From: Hybos culiciformis
Lineage: Eukaryota > Arthropoda > Insecta > Diptera > Hybotidae
DNA length: 64,000 bases
Assembly: GCA_964007475.1 (NCBI GenBank)
Contig: OZ023273.1
Span: forward strand, 20,447,557 to 20,511,556
Reading direction: 5' to 3'
Below are positions 26,901-42,200 of the stretch, one piece after another (the first letter of the stretch is position 1; every line of letters starts with the position of its first letter). The translations under genes were made by a program, and so were the position numbers. The notes beneath the pieces are model-generated. The model saw only the letters and a list, made by a program, of their open reading frames with translations. It was not told where the DNA came from and searched no databases.

Positions 26901-29900
26901 GTATTTCTTTTGCGTGATATTAGTCTAAAGTTCTGTAAATGAAGTTTCCAGAATTATTAAAACTTTGAATTCATTTTTAGTTTTTCGATTTATATACAAC
27001 TTTCTTGCTATGTAAATTAATTCGCACTATTTGAAAGTATTTAATTAAATTCAAATGGAAATCGACAGCCGGTTGAGAGCTTCTAGTTTTACAAACCTGG
27101 TTAACTAAAAATCAATCTCCTAGCTATAAGTTAAAGTAAGCGCATATTTCGGCATCAAAAATATAGAACAGCAGGTATATACATAAGTCCGTTTTTTTTA
27201 AATTTTTGATTGGAAAACAATCTTAAAACTTTATAATAAATAAATATCTAAAGTTTCAAGTTTATAAAAAAAATTAAACCATGTAGAAAACTGAAGAATG
27301 ATTGCAATAAAAAGTTGCAGTATTATAAACTTTTTGAAAACTTCTACCAATTTTTTCTGTTACATTTAATTCACAAAAGATATAAAATGAAAATATCAAC
27401 AGTAGCGCAGCTTAGAAATTAAGTAGATTACAGAAGATTAATTAGAAGTTTTCTTTAAATAGAAAATACACAAAATAGGTCAATTCTCATACTTCACTAT
27501 TTTAATTGTGACATGGTTCGATAAATATTTTTTTTCTTTTTTTAAATATATTTTTATCTTTAATATTATAATTTATTTTCACACTCTTAATCCATTGTTT
27601 TAAATTTTATTTATTACTGAATAACAATTTTACTAAAAATAAAATTAAAATAATTCAAGATTCTGAAGCTGAAGATATTTATATATTAATATATAGTATA
27701 GTATTTTTATACTTCTTGTTAACCCTATTTTGTTTATTTTTATAATACTAAATTTATAATGAATTTTTTTACAAATTACTAAATTGTGTGAAAGTGAGGA
27801 AAAATTAAATAAAATGGGTAGTAAAAAACATTAATTTAATAATTCATTATAAAAAACAAAAAAAAAATTAAAGAAAAAAAAATCTTTAAAAACAAACTTC
27901 AAAATTTGTATATTTTTCATATATTATTTATTTAAAGTGAATATTTAGAAAATTCTGGTCCCACCCATTTCTTTTGTAGTTAAATGGAGTTGTTAGATAC
28001 CATAAATGTTAACTTGTTATTTTCCTTTTGAAAATTCTAAAATGAAAAAAAAAAAAGTTAAATTAATAACAAAAAAAAAAATATATATAAAAACATATAA
28101 ATATATACGTCACATTATTTAATGGCGTGATGCTATTACATTAATAAAAAAATATAAAACAATAATAATTTTCATGTGTCTCAGCTGGAAATTTTTTTTT
28201 TAATTAAAATTAATAGTAAAAAACTGGTTATTCTTATATGACTAAATTCATTATATAAATTAAAAATTTCAAATAAAAAAAAAAAGTTAAATTTATTTAC
28301 TTTGAATAAAAATGTATATATAATCATGTACAATTATACCTATTTTATATATGTATAAATTTGTCAAATCATATTCCTTATGTATATTGTTTATACCGAA
28401 ATTTCTAAAAATGCAAATGTTGGCTAGCAAGAAGTCATATTTGATTCAACTTTGTTAATGCGTGATTTATTACAATTAAAAATTGAAATTATACTTATAA
28501 GAATTTAAATTTCGGTTTAAGTGGGATAAGATTTAATAATAATAAAGAAATTGAACTATTTTTCTTTTATAATATATTTACTAGATGTATGAATTCTCAA
28601 CTTTATAAAACTTCAGATTCAAATTAATTCACGGAAGTTATGTAAATAAGGTTCATATATACCCACAGGTTTAATTTTCAAATTTTCGTAAAATAAACGG
28701 ATTTCATATATATTTCATATATGTTTGTTAAGAATATTTTTGAGCATTAAATGTAGGATAATTTAATGAAAAACAAAATTGTGTAATTTTGTTGATTTCT
28801 ATATAAAATATTTTTGAGCCCAATTAATTAAACCTAAAGTTATTTTATCACCAGACAGATAAACAGATTTAAATCCTGTATTGCCCCAAGTTTTTAAATG
28901 TATAGAATATATTTATTAAGACTCATTAGTTGTGAGATTATTTGTTTTGTTTTTGTTTTTTTAGGTTTCAATAATATGAACTATAAGCTATAAGCTAGTT
29001 AAGTAATGTTAATCAAGTAAGACATTAACTAATTCTTTAATAAATCCTTTAAACTAAATGAAAACAAATTTATTATTATTATGTCTACGTTTCTGTACTA
29101 TTTGGGGTATATGAAATGTCATTCAAAAATTCGTAATTTACAAAACTGTATGATAAAACTCATATTTTTTAATATTCCTATATGACACAAAAAAAAACAT
29201 TCCCCGGTTTACATGAGAATTTGAATTAATTTTTTATTTCGATATGTTAAATGTGAAAAATTTCTTTCGTATCATAAACACTGAACTCAATTTAATAAAA
29301 ATTATTTTTCCTTTTTTTTGTCAAGAATTTTATTATCATGCACAGTAGCGGACATAGATCGTAAAATTTTATTGAGCAAAAAGCTTAAGAGAAAATATGT
29401 TCTGCATTCGTCGTTAGTTTCAAATTCAATATAAATATTTTTATAATACATATAAAATATGTGTATATATATAACATAGTACATTATATTTGGAAATTTT
29501 CTATAACAATAAAAAAACGCATATTCACTTCAGGATACATTTCCAACAATTCATTCAATTCCTTATTTGGAACATTAGAAATTACATTATACATTAGAAA
29601 TACTATATATACAATAGTTAGCTGCTGGTTCGTTATTGACCGCATCGTCATAATATTTAATTTAATATGTTGAATGTAACTAAATGTTCAAAAATATATA
29701 TTTTAGGGCTGGATATTATCCAATTTTCAATAATCAGCTTAAAGCTTTCAGCCCTCATTTTTTTAATACCATATTTAGATAAAAAAATTTTATGTTATCT
29801 ATATTCATAATTTTTATTACGGTTTGTTGACAAACAGAAAAAGACTTACATATCCAAATCACAGGTTTATTCTTAATATAAATGTACCTACTTCTATAAC

Positions 29901-32185
29901 GTACCTACGTACAAATACGAAAACTTGTTTTTCTTCACAATTTATAGAATTTACTAAAAGATTCTTCTAAACAAGGAATTTCCCGTCAATCGAATGTACT
30001 TTTTGATAAACGTATAGAAAATAAATATATGAATTTATCAAACAAAAAGAGAACAATTTGAGCAATTTTAATTTTATTGAATAATAAGAAATATGTATTC
30101 ATTTCGTGTCTTGAATTCTTGTTTTAGAAAATACAACAAAATTTTGTTAACATTTTGACTTGGTTCGAATAAAACAAAAAATTAATAAAGAAAATAACAA
30201 CACTTCTGTTTGAATTCGTAATAAAAATTAATGAAAGTTGTGTTTAAAAAAATAAAATTTATTTAGAATTCATTTCTAATAACATCTTCAAAACTTATAA
30301 TTCCATCCTATTATGATGTATGTATAGTAATGAAAGCAGAAAATTTAAATCAATTTAATTAGAATATCGACAGTTTAGGAATTTATTATAGCTAGCTATA
30401 CTAAAGGAAAATTTTTTTGCAGTACACATTCAATTCATTTTTAGTCTCCCAAAATTTTAAAATTTTGGAAATTTTATGTGGGAATATAGTCTAACGAAAA
30501 CAATTTTATTTATTTCTTTAATTAATTCAGGTCCAATTTAATGTACAATTGTAAATTTTTAAAGAGAGTGGTTAATTATAATATTCTTATTTCTCACAAA
30601 ATAAAACTACCACAAATACATGATGAATGTAAAATAGAAATATTATAGGAAAATAATGGAGTCCCTTTTCACATTTTGATTTAAAATACCTCCTTTTTAC
30701 ATTCGACTTTTTCTTACATTCCCAGAATCAAACTCATCCAATTTTGAACAGCCATAGTCTTAAGACATAATCGTACGGTCGACTTTATTTTCTTTAAGTT
30801 TTTTTGATCGAATTTTTTCTGTACTAATCCTAATAAAGTTTTCAAAAACCTAATATGTAACTCAATCAAATTCTTAATAAACTAGATATATGTATCAACT
30901 TCAGAACTATTATCCTCAACTGATTGATTAAAAGTAAACAAATTAGATTTTAGAAAAAGATAGTTTTGTAAAGTTTGGAGAAAGAAAGATTTTTGTTTAG
31001 TACTTTAAACTGCGAAATTTAATAAATGTAGATTTAACAACTAAAGAGAAACTACAACTGAAAATTCAGTTATACAAAAATATTATATATTTAGGTAAAA
31101 TCTTTTAGATTTTAATTATATACTTATTGTAGTCGGCTTGAAGTATAAAAAAAAAAGTTTTGACAACTTTTTTTTTTATTAAAAAAACTATTTTTCTATG
31201 ATGGTATAGTTTTTTTTCTGCAATTTCATCTTGTTTAAATTGTTTAAATTTCTTAAACTATTAAAGGCTATTATTTACTTATATAGTGTCCTCTGTGCAC
31301 ATTTATGTAAAATCCCTTTGAGAGAAATGTAATATTGTTATGTTATCATTAAAGTTTTTTTTTTTTACATTATATTATGAACTATGTATTTGTTGCTTCT
31401 AGGCATACGATGATGAGGCAGATAAATTTTGATTTTAATATTTACAGAGCAAAATTTCAAATTATAATATTCTCTACATCTTTGTAGGTTTAGTTACATA
31501 TATAGATTATTTTGGTCGTTATCAGACTTAATGGGTTTTTGAAATGCAATTTCAGATTGTATAGAAATATTTATTTCTACATAAAATTCAAATTAGATTA
31601 AATCGTATTTAATGTGACCTATAAATCTCTTTAAGAAGATTATTTTTCAGTGAAATTAGTTTTTTTTTTGTCAGATTAGGGTAAAAGTTTGTTAACTTTT
31701 TTTTGGAGTCTCATTTAAATAAATTTAATATTATGCGAATTTTTTATTTTTTTTAATATTAAATTACCCTCCATATTGGGAGTAACTTATCTTAAAATTC
31801 ATTATAATTCCATTTTTTCAGCTATAGTATAGAATTTAGAAGAGGGATGTAAAATTAATATTAAAAAACAGAAAAATTTGTTTCGACGTTAAAAAAAGAG
31901 ATATATATCTATTGCATATACATTTAAAATATAAGTATTATTAGTTTTTACGGCGGGTTCTGGCGAAGAAAATTGTTGTTATTTTTTAATTTTAAGTAGA
32001 CTCTTGAACTCAGCTAAACAACTCAACAAAGTCTAAATAATTTTGGTTAAATAAATTATTATAAGTTTAAATTAACACAATATTTCTGTAATTTAGTTTG
32101 ACATAAGACTGAATAATTAATAATTTCGAGTTCACTATTACTATTATTACTATTTCGGATGTTTGCATACATCAAGTATGGGCTT

Positions 32186-32211
32186 TTCCATGTCCTGCTG
32201 TTCCATGTCCT
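32186..32211 (+). repeat. ttccatgtcct direct repeat, 15-bp period
   Basis: Identical 11-base units lie at 32186-32196 and 32201-32211, in a short patch less AT-rich than the flanks. Confidence 0.6.
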
Positions 32212-35200
32212 CCCTGAACAACTACTTTTTATATTTTATAATGTTTAATATATATAATTACATAATAAAATATTTACTATATGTGTGCTAATATTAAAAA
32301 TATATGTGTTAATTTATATTAATATTTGTTCAAAATTTCATATTCATTGTATATTAAATTTATTAACCATTTGCTAAGGATTTCTATGGATAAAAATTAT
32401 CATATGAAATACATATATTCTATAATATAACTTAAGGATAACAATTAAGCCTTCGCATTCTGTAAATATATATTTATTTTCATAAATTTAAGTATTTTCA
32501 GCAATTAACTTGTACCTAGAATGTCGACGAACATTATAATAAATTTTGAAGTTTTAATGAAACCAAAACAAAAAAAAAAAAAAATAAAACACTATACAAA
32601 TTAACATGGCAAGCAAGCTAAAGCAAACAAAATCAGAGAAACAGAGAAAAAAAAATGTGTAAATACCTTTTATCAGTTTAATGAAAATAAATTTTATTGG
32701 TTAAATTTTATTTATTTATTAATGAAAACAACAAAATCCTTTTAATTACCCATAAATTTTAGGCATTTTGTATCTATCTCTAATCCAAATTGCATATATT
32801 TTTCCAATCAGAAATTATTCGTTATCTCTCGTTTGCTTTTTTTGCTTATAAGTATGTCATTCTAGAGATATTTTTATTTATATAAATGTTTATTCACAGT
32901 AGAGATATTATCCATTTTGAGTTGATAATATTACCAGTATATAAAATTTTTATAAGGGAATATTTAAAAGGGATAAATAAAAAGGTAAAATTCATTTACA
33001 AAGTTCATAATACCAGTCAGATTTAATTTTGCAAAATAATACAACAATATAATAGTTTAACATTCTGAATTTGAAATTAAGAAATACAAGAGAAGTATTG
33101 GAGTTTCTTAACAGTTTGTTGTATGGTCTCGAGTCACTTTATTACATGTTTATGTTCTTGGCAAACTACTAAAACATGTGCGTTAAAAACTAATAATATA
33201 ACTACTTTAAATAAAAAATAGTTTAATTAAATTATGTGCAGATTTTTAATTCTAAAATTGTGGAAAATAATTTTTGCAAACATATCCCATAACTTTGAAT
33301 CGACGACTGAAGATGAAGTATGATAACGCAATAAAGTTATATTGTGAATAAAGTTAATATACCAAGAAGAATATTTAGAAAAATAAAAAACAAAAGCGAT
33401 TAAAAATTGTTTCGTAATAATGGAAATATTAACTTCAATAATTTTTTATTGTTTTAAAACTTCATGTTTTTTTTTTAATAAATAAAAATTCTTTACATCA
33501 TAGTTTACAATCAATTCTTTATTTTATACTTGAAATATCTAAACCAAAAGTAATTAAGCTGAAATTGCTCACATACCAAACATATAGTTCTAGTTATGTG
33601 TATACATAGAGTTTAGAAAAACGACAATAATTATCATTGTTTGTTTATATAGAATAAAAAAAGGGGAGTAAATTTTATTTTGCTTTACCCTTTCTCAGTA
33701 GTTAATGGGACATTAGAGATTTCTCGTATGGATTTCCCGTAGACTTAATGGCTATTTATAGCTTTGTTGAAACATAAAAAAGCAAAACACTTACAATATC
33801 TCATCCACACATATATAAATATGTATATAGATATGTATAGTAAACATATAATAACGCTATATTATAAATTGGATATAAAATATAAATTCATTGCGGATAT
33901 GAATTTTTTGGTTAAGCTTAAATATAAATATATTAATTTCTCGTTTAGTAAATTTAGAAACTTTAATTTTAATTACATAATCCTTCCCTCCAATTTTCAT
34001 ATAAAATTTTCACAAAATATATTTTATAAAACAGAATATTAATAAAAAATAAATAGTGAAAATAGTTGATAGCTAGTTAAATATTATTTTAATTATTCTT
34101 AACTGGAATACGGTTCGGCGATGAGTTTTAGATGAATCCTATAAATTATACTTGCACAGCCAATTCGATAAAAATTTTAAATTATTATTATTCAATTGTT
34201 AAATCAATTGATTTCTACAAACAGATTAATAAACAAATCCGTGTAAAAATTCTTTATGTTTAATTAAATAAATGATGTACAAATTAGACAAAAAGCAAAA
34301 GCTTCTTATGGCCAAACCTAGTTTATATTGCCTTTATTAATTAAAAAAATTAATTGTAGTTTGTTTAGAACATATATTCCTAGATTTGTTAGCATCAGAT
34401 TCATATTATTATATAGTCTGTAATTCATAATAATTTTTGGCAATATTTTTTTCAATGGAACTTTTAATTGAGTACGAATTAGTGAATAATAATTCAACAA
34501 GCAATCTAAACACATTTGCTGTACTAAAATGGAGATAACGAAAACAGAATTTCTTTAGTTCTAGCTTATTTGTGTTCAAAATGTAAGCTTGTCATAGATA
34601 TCTTCTTAAAATGACTTCTGCCTCAAGTGATTAATTATTGAAAACTTCGTAGTGCTGATATTTTCAATAGTTATGATAGTGCTAATTTTGCAGGCAAAAC
34701 AAAATATCAATTTCAACGTAAATTGGCCTTGAATTTTTTTATTTTTTATCTTACCTGTTCAAATCCTTGTTTCCTGAAATAAAAAAAAAAAATTAAACAA
34801 TATTTTATTGCAATTGCATAAGGTCATAAAATTATGAATATTAAAATTAATATGCAATTTTTTCTCATTAAAAATATTTACTGCACCATTAACCTTCAGT
34901 TTTTTATTTGGTTTTTTTTTTTAATAAATCATAAGATTTTTTTAAGCCAGGTTGGTCATTTAACAAAAAAAAAATAAATAAAAAACAGGCAATTAAAAAA
35001 ACACTAAAACTTAGTCATTAAACGGTTTATCTATCGCAACAGGTTAATAATAATAATAAATATATATTTCTTATATTTATTATACTGTTTTCTTTTATTT
35101 AATTTTCTTAATATTACATCGCATTGCAAATTAAAATTCAAATATGTTGACAAAGTTGCTTTTGAATGGCTTAAATTGAAAAAGTAATTGCATTCATGGT

Positions 35201-35454
35201 TTAAAAATTGAATAAAATATACTTGTTTTTATAGTTATATATAATGTTCGAATTCATAGTGCACCATTAATTTAATTTATCTACATATTTTTCGAGATTC
35301 TTTTGATATCCGTTAGCATTGCTAAAGCATTGCTACGATACGAAAAATTTAAATCTTGTCCAACATAATTTCATAATTTTGTAGAACACTTAAATTTAAC
35401 TATCAAAATGATATATAATTGCACTCCAATTTTATTTCTTACTTATTTTCAGCT

Positions 35455-35560
35455 GTCAGCCGTCGTGTAGTACTGTAGTTTTATTGCCCTTATCGACATG
35501 TTCGGTCGTAGGTTAATTCAATGAAGTCTCACTTGAATTAAGTTTTTGTGTTGTTTTTAT
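35455..35560 (+). mobile_element. tRNA-derived SINE, copy 2 (diverged)
   Basis: This is the same family and orientation as the element at 15418. Shared blocks are the head (cgtcgtgtagtactg against cgtcttgatgtagtggtactg), the centre (tgttcggtcgtaggtt against tgttcggttgtgggtt) and the 3' part (ttgaattaag..tgtgttgttttt). The B box has decayed to ggttaattcaa and about 20 bases of the centre are missing, so this copy looks older and probably cannot drive Pol III transcription. Confidence 0.7.
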
Positions 35561-38250
35561 CAATTAATTATAAAATAATTCATATTAAATTTCTTATAAA
35601 AAAAACTGAAATAAAAAAAATAATTTTAATTGAGTGAAATAAAACTAATATCTAACTTATTGTAATAAACAAATGTTAATCAAAAAATATGATTTTTGAA
35701 ACATTCAAAAACATTTTGTATTTAAATTAAAGAAATAATATATTTATTCAAGAAGTAAGTAGATACATCTAAAGATGTTTATTCTTATTTTTTTTAAATT
35801 TGAATAATTGGGATAAAAAATTAATTTAAAATTGTATCAAAATCAAATTTAAATTCTTTATATTAAAAATTTAGTTATTTATTTCTCATTACAATTTTTA
35901 AAAATAAACTATACAAACAAACATTAGCAATAATAAAAATAATAAAACATCACAATAAAGTACACCCCTAGGCTAAAAACAGAAAAAAAAAAAATAAAAC
36001 GTATCTCAAAAAATTCACATCCTTTCTGAAGCCCCAAGGTAACCCCAAAATAATAAAAAAAAATATCCTTATTGTATACAAATTTCACGTATACGAAGTA
36101 AAATATATATAAGCTTTATAAGAATAAACATAAATGAAAGGTACATTTTAATGGGTACATCTGATATCTTTTATTAGACATTACATTTATTGCCAAAACA
36201 TTTCCAATATAATTTTCTTGCGTTTTTTATATACATACATACATATGTACATATTTTCTCATAGCATATGTGAATTTTTTTTAAGAATATTTACCGAAGA
36301 TTTTCTTCAAAGAAATTTACCAGATTTCTTATACAATGTTTGTAATGAGCTAAATATTGTTTTTTTTATATAATATTAATGCAGATAATTATTTGTAATA
36401 AAATAATAAGTAGGTATTTTTGTAGTTATAAACATAAAATTTGCAATGTGTTGCATTTTCACACATATTTATGATTACAACACTGTACTGAGGGAAAATT
36501 ATTCAGTGCATAGATATATTAGAACTGATTTACTCAATTTGAACTAAACATTTTGATATCTCGTAATGTAAATAAATTGTTTTGTGTTTAAATTCCTGTC
36601 AGAATTAGAATTATTCTTTTGAGATAATGTCTATATATTATTTAAATTCTTACTGGTATTCAGAAATAATGAAGATGGGCTTAGCAGGTGCAGTATCGTC
36701 ATTTCGCTTCTAATGCTTTATCTTTATTAAAAGACATGATTCGAAAATTAAAAACAAACAATCTTATATACAATGCCTTAGAAACTTTCGGGGTATTAAA
36801 CAGGGAAAACGTCAAAGCAAATTCAGATTAAAAATATTTAATTCAGAAATACCTTATATAGTTTTGAATTGAGTAGGTGTTAAAAATAAAACTCATTATA
36901 ATAATATACATAATTAATTTAAGCCGAATAATTTTTTGTTTTTTTAATATATTTATGACCTACCTGGCTTTTGTACTAGCGTGAGTCATTTATTGCCAAT
37001 TCAGTAAAGAACAAAGAAATATTTGAGAGTACATACAATTTTGATGTAAAAACGATAAATTAAATTATCTTTTATTATAAAAGTAAGTCCCCAGGTGGAA
37101 ACGAAAGCTAATTTATCTACCTATATATATATAAAAGAATGAAATTTCAAAAAATATTTTCAATTACATAGAAGATTAATTTTTGTGAAACTTTTATAAA
37201 ATTATTATTTTTATCTATATGTATTTAAAAAATAAATGACTTAAATTATAATAAATTTTTGAAAATATAAAAAAAAAAAGTTTTTCTTTTCATTGCTAAG
37301 AAAAACCACCAAAAGAAGAAAACAATGATTTCCATTATTTTAGACGAAGAAAAAAACAGTGGGACCCAACATTATTGCAAAAAAAATAAAATAAAATTAA
37401 TGTCTAACAATAGGTTTCAAATTCCATTAATTTCATTTAAAACTAATTTTCTTCTTCTAATGTCTTTTGAAACATTTAAATAGATATATGCATAACATAA
37501 GCCCTTATACACATCTATTTTATATATAATTCAGTATATTATGTATGTATGTACAATATACATAAAATAAAATTATATATAATTACATATACACAAGAAT
37601 GTTTTACTTATATAATGTCAAAAAAAAAGAAAGAAAATTATGTAAAATTTTAGTCTCATATTCCCTCGTTCTATTAAAATTTTTGATATAAGAAAAACAT
37701 GTTTTCTAAAGAAATTGAGATCTTTCGGAAATTTATTAAACAAATATATAAGTATTATAGTCAATTTTTAGAAATTCAATTAATTTTTGTTTCAAATAAC
37801 TTTTATTTTCAAATATTTTTCAGCATACATAAAAAAACCATTTATATAATTCATACTGAAGCTAGAAGGTAAAGCTATTCCTTTCAATTATTTTACAAAA
37901 GGATTATAATTATTTATTTTTAGTATATATAAGTTTTATAATATCTAGTCGATTACCCGTTACTAAGTTACTGTTGTTGAACTGCTGTTCTTACCAGGCC
38001 AAGTTCGAAAAACATATTTGAAAATTAGTCGTATGTAGTTTCAATTTATTGAAGAATTGAATTAAAGAGACAAAAACCAAGACACTTTAAGCTTGAACTA
38101 TACTTTCATATAATAATTTGAACTCATGAACTCAAACATAAGGTCTTCTATAATTTAATTAGATTTTATATAGAAAAATTTTTTGTTGCCTTAAAAATAA
38201 TGTTTTAACTAATGTTGTTTAGAGGCCCTGATCAAAATTAATTACTCCAA

Positions 38251-38266
38251 ACATAAGATCTTATGT
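38251..38266. repeat. 16-bp perfect palindrome
   Basis: The sequence acataagatcttatgt is its own reverse complement. It may be a dimeric protein-binding site or chance; no neighbour supports a role. Confidence 0.35.
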
Positions 38267-39120
38267 AGTTAAATTATTCCTAAGTACGTTAAAACAGAGT
38301 ACTTTCACCGGACGCATTTTTGTGGATTAAAGAAAACATTTTAATTTTTTTAATTTTTATTAATCAATACTATGAATTAATTAATGTACTACTCGAACTG
38401 GTCAACAACTGGATAGGAGAAATGTTTACAAATTATTATTTTTTTTATATTACAAACGAATAATGTAAACTCAATATTTAGAAGTTATACTAAATTCAAT
38501 TTTGAATTCCAATGCTGATATTTGTCAACATTTAATTTAATATTTTAATAATGGTGTTTATTTCATAAAAGAAGTTAAAATTAATAAGTATCTTTTGATG
38601 GAAGGAAAAGTTTTCAAGAAAAATAAAAGGAAATCTTAAGCAAATACTACGACAATAACACTTAAAAAAATGGCGCATGAGCATATTAGGAATTGCTTTT
38701 TTATTGATTTTAGTAGCTTTTTTATATGCAATAAATATTATAAGATTTTTCTCTTTTTCAGTAAGTTAAAAAAGGAATTGCCAAAGCAGTTTAGCACTAT
38801 AAAAATGTTTTTTTTTTGCAAAGAAAAAAAAATTATTTTGAAAGCTTTACAGGATACCCATTTATTTTATGTTATTTTAATTTTAATGACGATATCATAA
38901 TTTTTTTCATTCAGGTTTTTAGGATTAGATAGTATGAATTTTTAGGTGTTAATGATTATCGTTTATTAATGACAATATGCATTAAGGGCAATCATTCCTA
39001 TGACCAGAAATGTACATCATCAGGTCCAACATCGTATGTGTGTGATGGGAAATTGTTAAGCCAAGAAAAATTAAATTAGCTGTGAGCAAAATGATTGCGT
39101 AAATTTTTTTAATTTGAACA

Positions 39121-39172
39121 AAATGATTCAAAAGTAAAAAAGTTCCAGAAATGATTCAAAAGTAAAAAAGTT
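39121..39172 (+). repeat. two-copy tandem duplication, 28-bp period
   Basis: A 24-base unit starting aaatgattcaaaag occurs identically at 39121-39144 and 39149-39172, separated by ccag. A diverged partial copy (aaaatgattgcg) precedes it near 39088. The exactness implies a recent duplication. Confidence 0.8.
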
Positions 39173-39271
39173 TGTTACTCAGGTTATGCTAAAACGTCAT
39201 TGCAAAATGAAGCAAACTCGAAAACTTTCAGCAATAGAATGCATCTTTTGCAAGAGATGTTGAGCATAGTG

Positions 39272-39298
39272 TAAAAATAAATAAATAAATAAATAGAA
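39272..39298 (+). repeat. (AAAT)n microsatellite, possible retroelement tail
   Basis: About five AAAT units occur in plus-strand orientation. The run resembles the 3' tail of the LINE at 14208, but no reverse-transcriptase sequence precedes it. Confidence 0.55.
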
Positions 39299-42200
39299 GA
39301 ACATAGAAGCTTTTCAATTATATGCGAGGCCTAGCTTTTACCCTAGCCTAAGTTGATGTGCTCAGTCAATAGTTTATTTTATGTCTATATGATATTCTTC
39401 ATTTATGCAGAATGATTATTTCACTATTTTAGAAAAAAATAATTAATTAATAATTTTTCCTGTCTTCTCTTACACAATCCTAACTTGAAGACCATTATAA
39501 AAAAATCTAATTTTATATTGAAAATTTGTTAGTTTAAATTTTCATATTAAAAAAAATTAATGATGATCAACCTGTACATCGCTATCAGTTTTATTTTTTT
39601 AACACATTTTTATAAGTATTATTATAATAAACTTTTTCTACATTTTTTGTGTTGTTTTTTTTTTTTTCTTCTTCTTCTTAAGATTTGCGCAAGCAAACAC
39701 ATTTAAAAAACAGAGTATATAATAATAAGGATTTCATAAAACGACTTCTTATTGGCCATTCAAATAATTTTTAGGAACATGTAAGAAATTTAAAATCGCT
39801 TAATATGTCTTCAATTCTTTTTCAGCTTTAAAAGTTCTTACCAACTTTAGTTTTCACGTAAAAATTGTTTTTTTTTGCAACATCACTTTGTATCCCCCAC
39901 GTCCATGAAAAGGAATAGATTTTTTTTTTTTTTTTAATTTGTTTAAAAATTAATTTACAGATTTATATGAAATTATAGAGCAAATTTTAAGAATATTTCT
40001 TAGAAATTGTAAACTATAGTTATTAAGAGTTTTAAGGGCTAGCGCTAGACCAATATTAACGTTAAGTTCTTCATCGGGTTAGGTTGAAAGTTTGTTTAGG
40101 AAATGTTGCCATTTATCGTTAATTTTATAATAACTCGTTCAAAAATGTGTAACAAACAAAATTGTATTAATATTGGAATTAAATTGTATATAATAAACTG
40201 CGTATATAATATTGCAAGTTTTTATTATTCTTTCTAGCGAAAAATAAAGCATTTTTTTTATATAAAAATTTCCTGAAGCTGAAATTTTTATTTCAAATAT
40301 TGATACAATAATATGAAAGTAAGGAAATTTTTTCTTGCACTAGTTGATCTGTACATAGCACTGGATATACAGAAATCAAAGTTGTGACTTCTACCTGTTT
40401 TTCGGAAAATAGAAATAAATGAAATTCATAACTTTGAATTATCGAAAAAATTTTAGATTCTTTGGCAATGTTTTTTAGTGATTTCATTTTACTCTAATTG
40501 CTTTCACAATTTAGATGCTAGAAGCAAACTTCTTCAGTTTCTTCGCAACCACCAGGCATCTTCGTGTGAATGATGCTCCAAAAAAAAAAAAAAATTGTAT
40601 TATGCCTTCCTTATGCATGCGAACATTAAAAAATAAATTTTTTATAAACATAATGATAATTTATTAAGGTTTTTTTTCGCAGGGCAACAAAAAAAAAAGT
40701 AAATAAAGGAATTTCATGGGAGTTATTACATATTATGTTACGAATATAAATTTCCTGTTATATATAATTATAATGTATAAATGTAGTTTACATAAATATA
40801 TATGTATATTATATTTATATATTTCCACACAAAGTTGTATTAAATATTATTATTGAAAAATACACAAATTCATAAATTTTTATTATGGCTAAATATAAAT
40901 CTTTTGCAAAAAGTTTTGTTATTGCTGTTTTAAATTAACTTAAAGCTTTTCGTAAATAAACATAGTGAATTATTACAGAAAAAAAAAAAAGAAATCTGAT
41001 CCCATATTCAATTTCTTGAATAATAAAGAACACGTAGAATTTCATATACAACTAGTTTGTATCAACTTTTTGCCTTTAAAAAGCATAGTATTTTGTAACT
41101 GCTGAAATTTTTTTAATTCCCCATTTATTTAGAATATTCTTCAAAATAAAAAAATAAGGACGAATTTATCGTTAACGAAATAAGGACTAACTGAATAACT
41201 TCTAAATAATACTTAGATGTTCAAGTTTATTCAGACTACGATAAACGTTATTAAATGAAGAACTAAACGGAGAATTAAATGGACGCATTTTTTATCTATT
41301 TCGATTAAGAAAAGATAGTTGTTTAGATATTTGAACCATTGAAATTTCTGTAAAGAATTATTAATGTCTCTGTCAATATCTTGTCTGAACAGCCATACAA
41401 AACTATTAAAATATCTTCCATCGTTTCTCACGTTTCAAATTGTTACAAAAAAAAATTGTTATTTATAAGTAGTATAATCAGATCAATGTATTTCTTAAAT
41501 ATTTTCAAATAAAAATATTATTCAAAAAACGTAATTATTATAACATTAATTTCTGAAAAAAAAAAATCTAATTGCACTAATTTACATTAAATTTTTGTGC
41601 CTTAAATACACAGAATATTAAAAATCTATCTTAATAATCTATTTTATAAATAAAATTCTTATGCTGCTAAAAATTACTTTTTTTTCATACCAGAAATATG
41701 TGTATATGCGTGTTTCTCAAGTTAAAATAGCATTCATGCCACAAAGCTCCCTAGGAATTTTTTTTCTTTCCTCCATAAGAAATACAAAAAAAAAATGGAC
41801 CTTTAAAAAATATAAGAAATTTAACCCACACGAATCGCGTATTGTCAATAAATCTTTTTTACGACTTAAGGAAAACATAAAGAAAAGGAAAAAAAAAAAA
41901 AAAAACAATTCCTTTAGACGTATATATACGATACGAACATTGAATAAATGGAGTATCTTTTCGAACCCTATTAAAAAAATTGCACAAAAAAAATAAAGGG
42001 AAAGAAAAAGAATAATATCTTAAGAAATTCTTTAGGGAGAGAACCAAAATATACTATGTAAATATTTCTTTTAAATTTTTATAAAAGAAAAAAGAAAATT
42101 CTTTTAGTTTATGTTACTGAAAAATACATAAAAATTAAAGATCAGGAAAAAAGAAGAAAAAAAATGGTTTACATAAAGTTAGTCTGGAGTTTTTATATGA

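Larger units (their letters stand above)
23427..35454. other. AT-rich DNA, about 12 kb, no gene seen
   Basis: There are only short frames (for example 23902-24315 minus, 24960-25193 plus, 33764-34042 plus) whose translations are simple K/I/N/F/Y-rich strings. Microsatellites at 23582 and 23920 and the direct repeat at 32186 are listed separately. Confidence 0.6.

Noticed and set aside
39645..39672. Possible third SINE tail (tttttgtgttgttttttt)
   Set aside because: Only the T-rich tail-like string matches. The upstream sequence lacks the shared head and B-box region.
41661..42047. Three overlapping frames, one of 111 codons with Lys-rich translation
   Set aside because: One strand reads poly-K and the other poly-F through A/T tracts, which is the pattern of low-complexity DNA and not of a gene.
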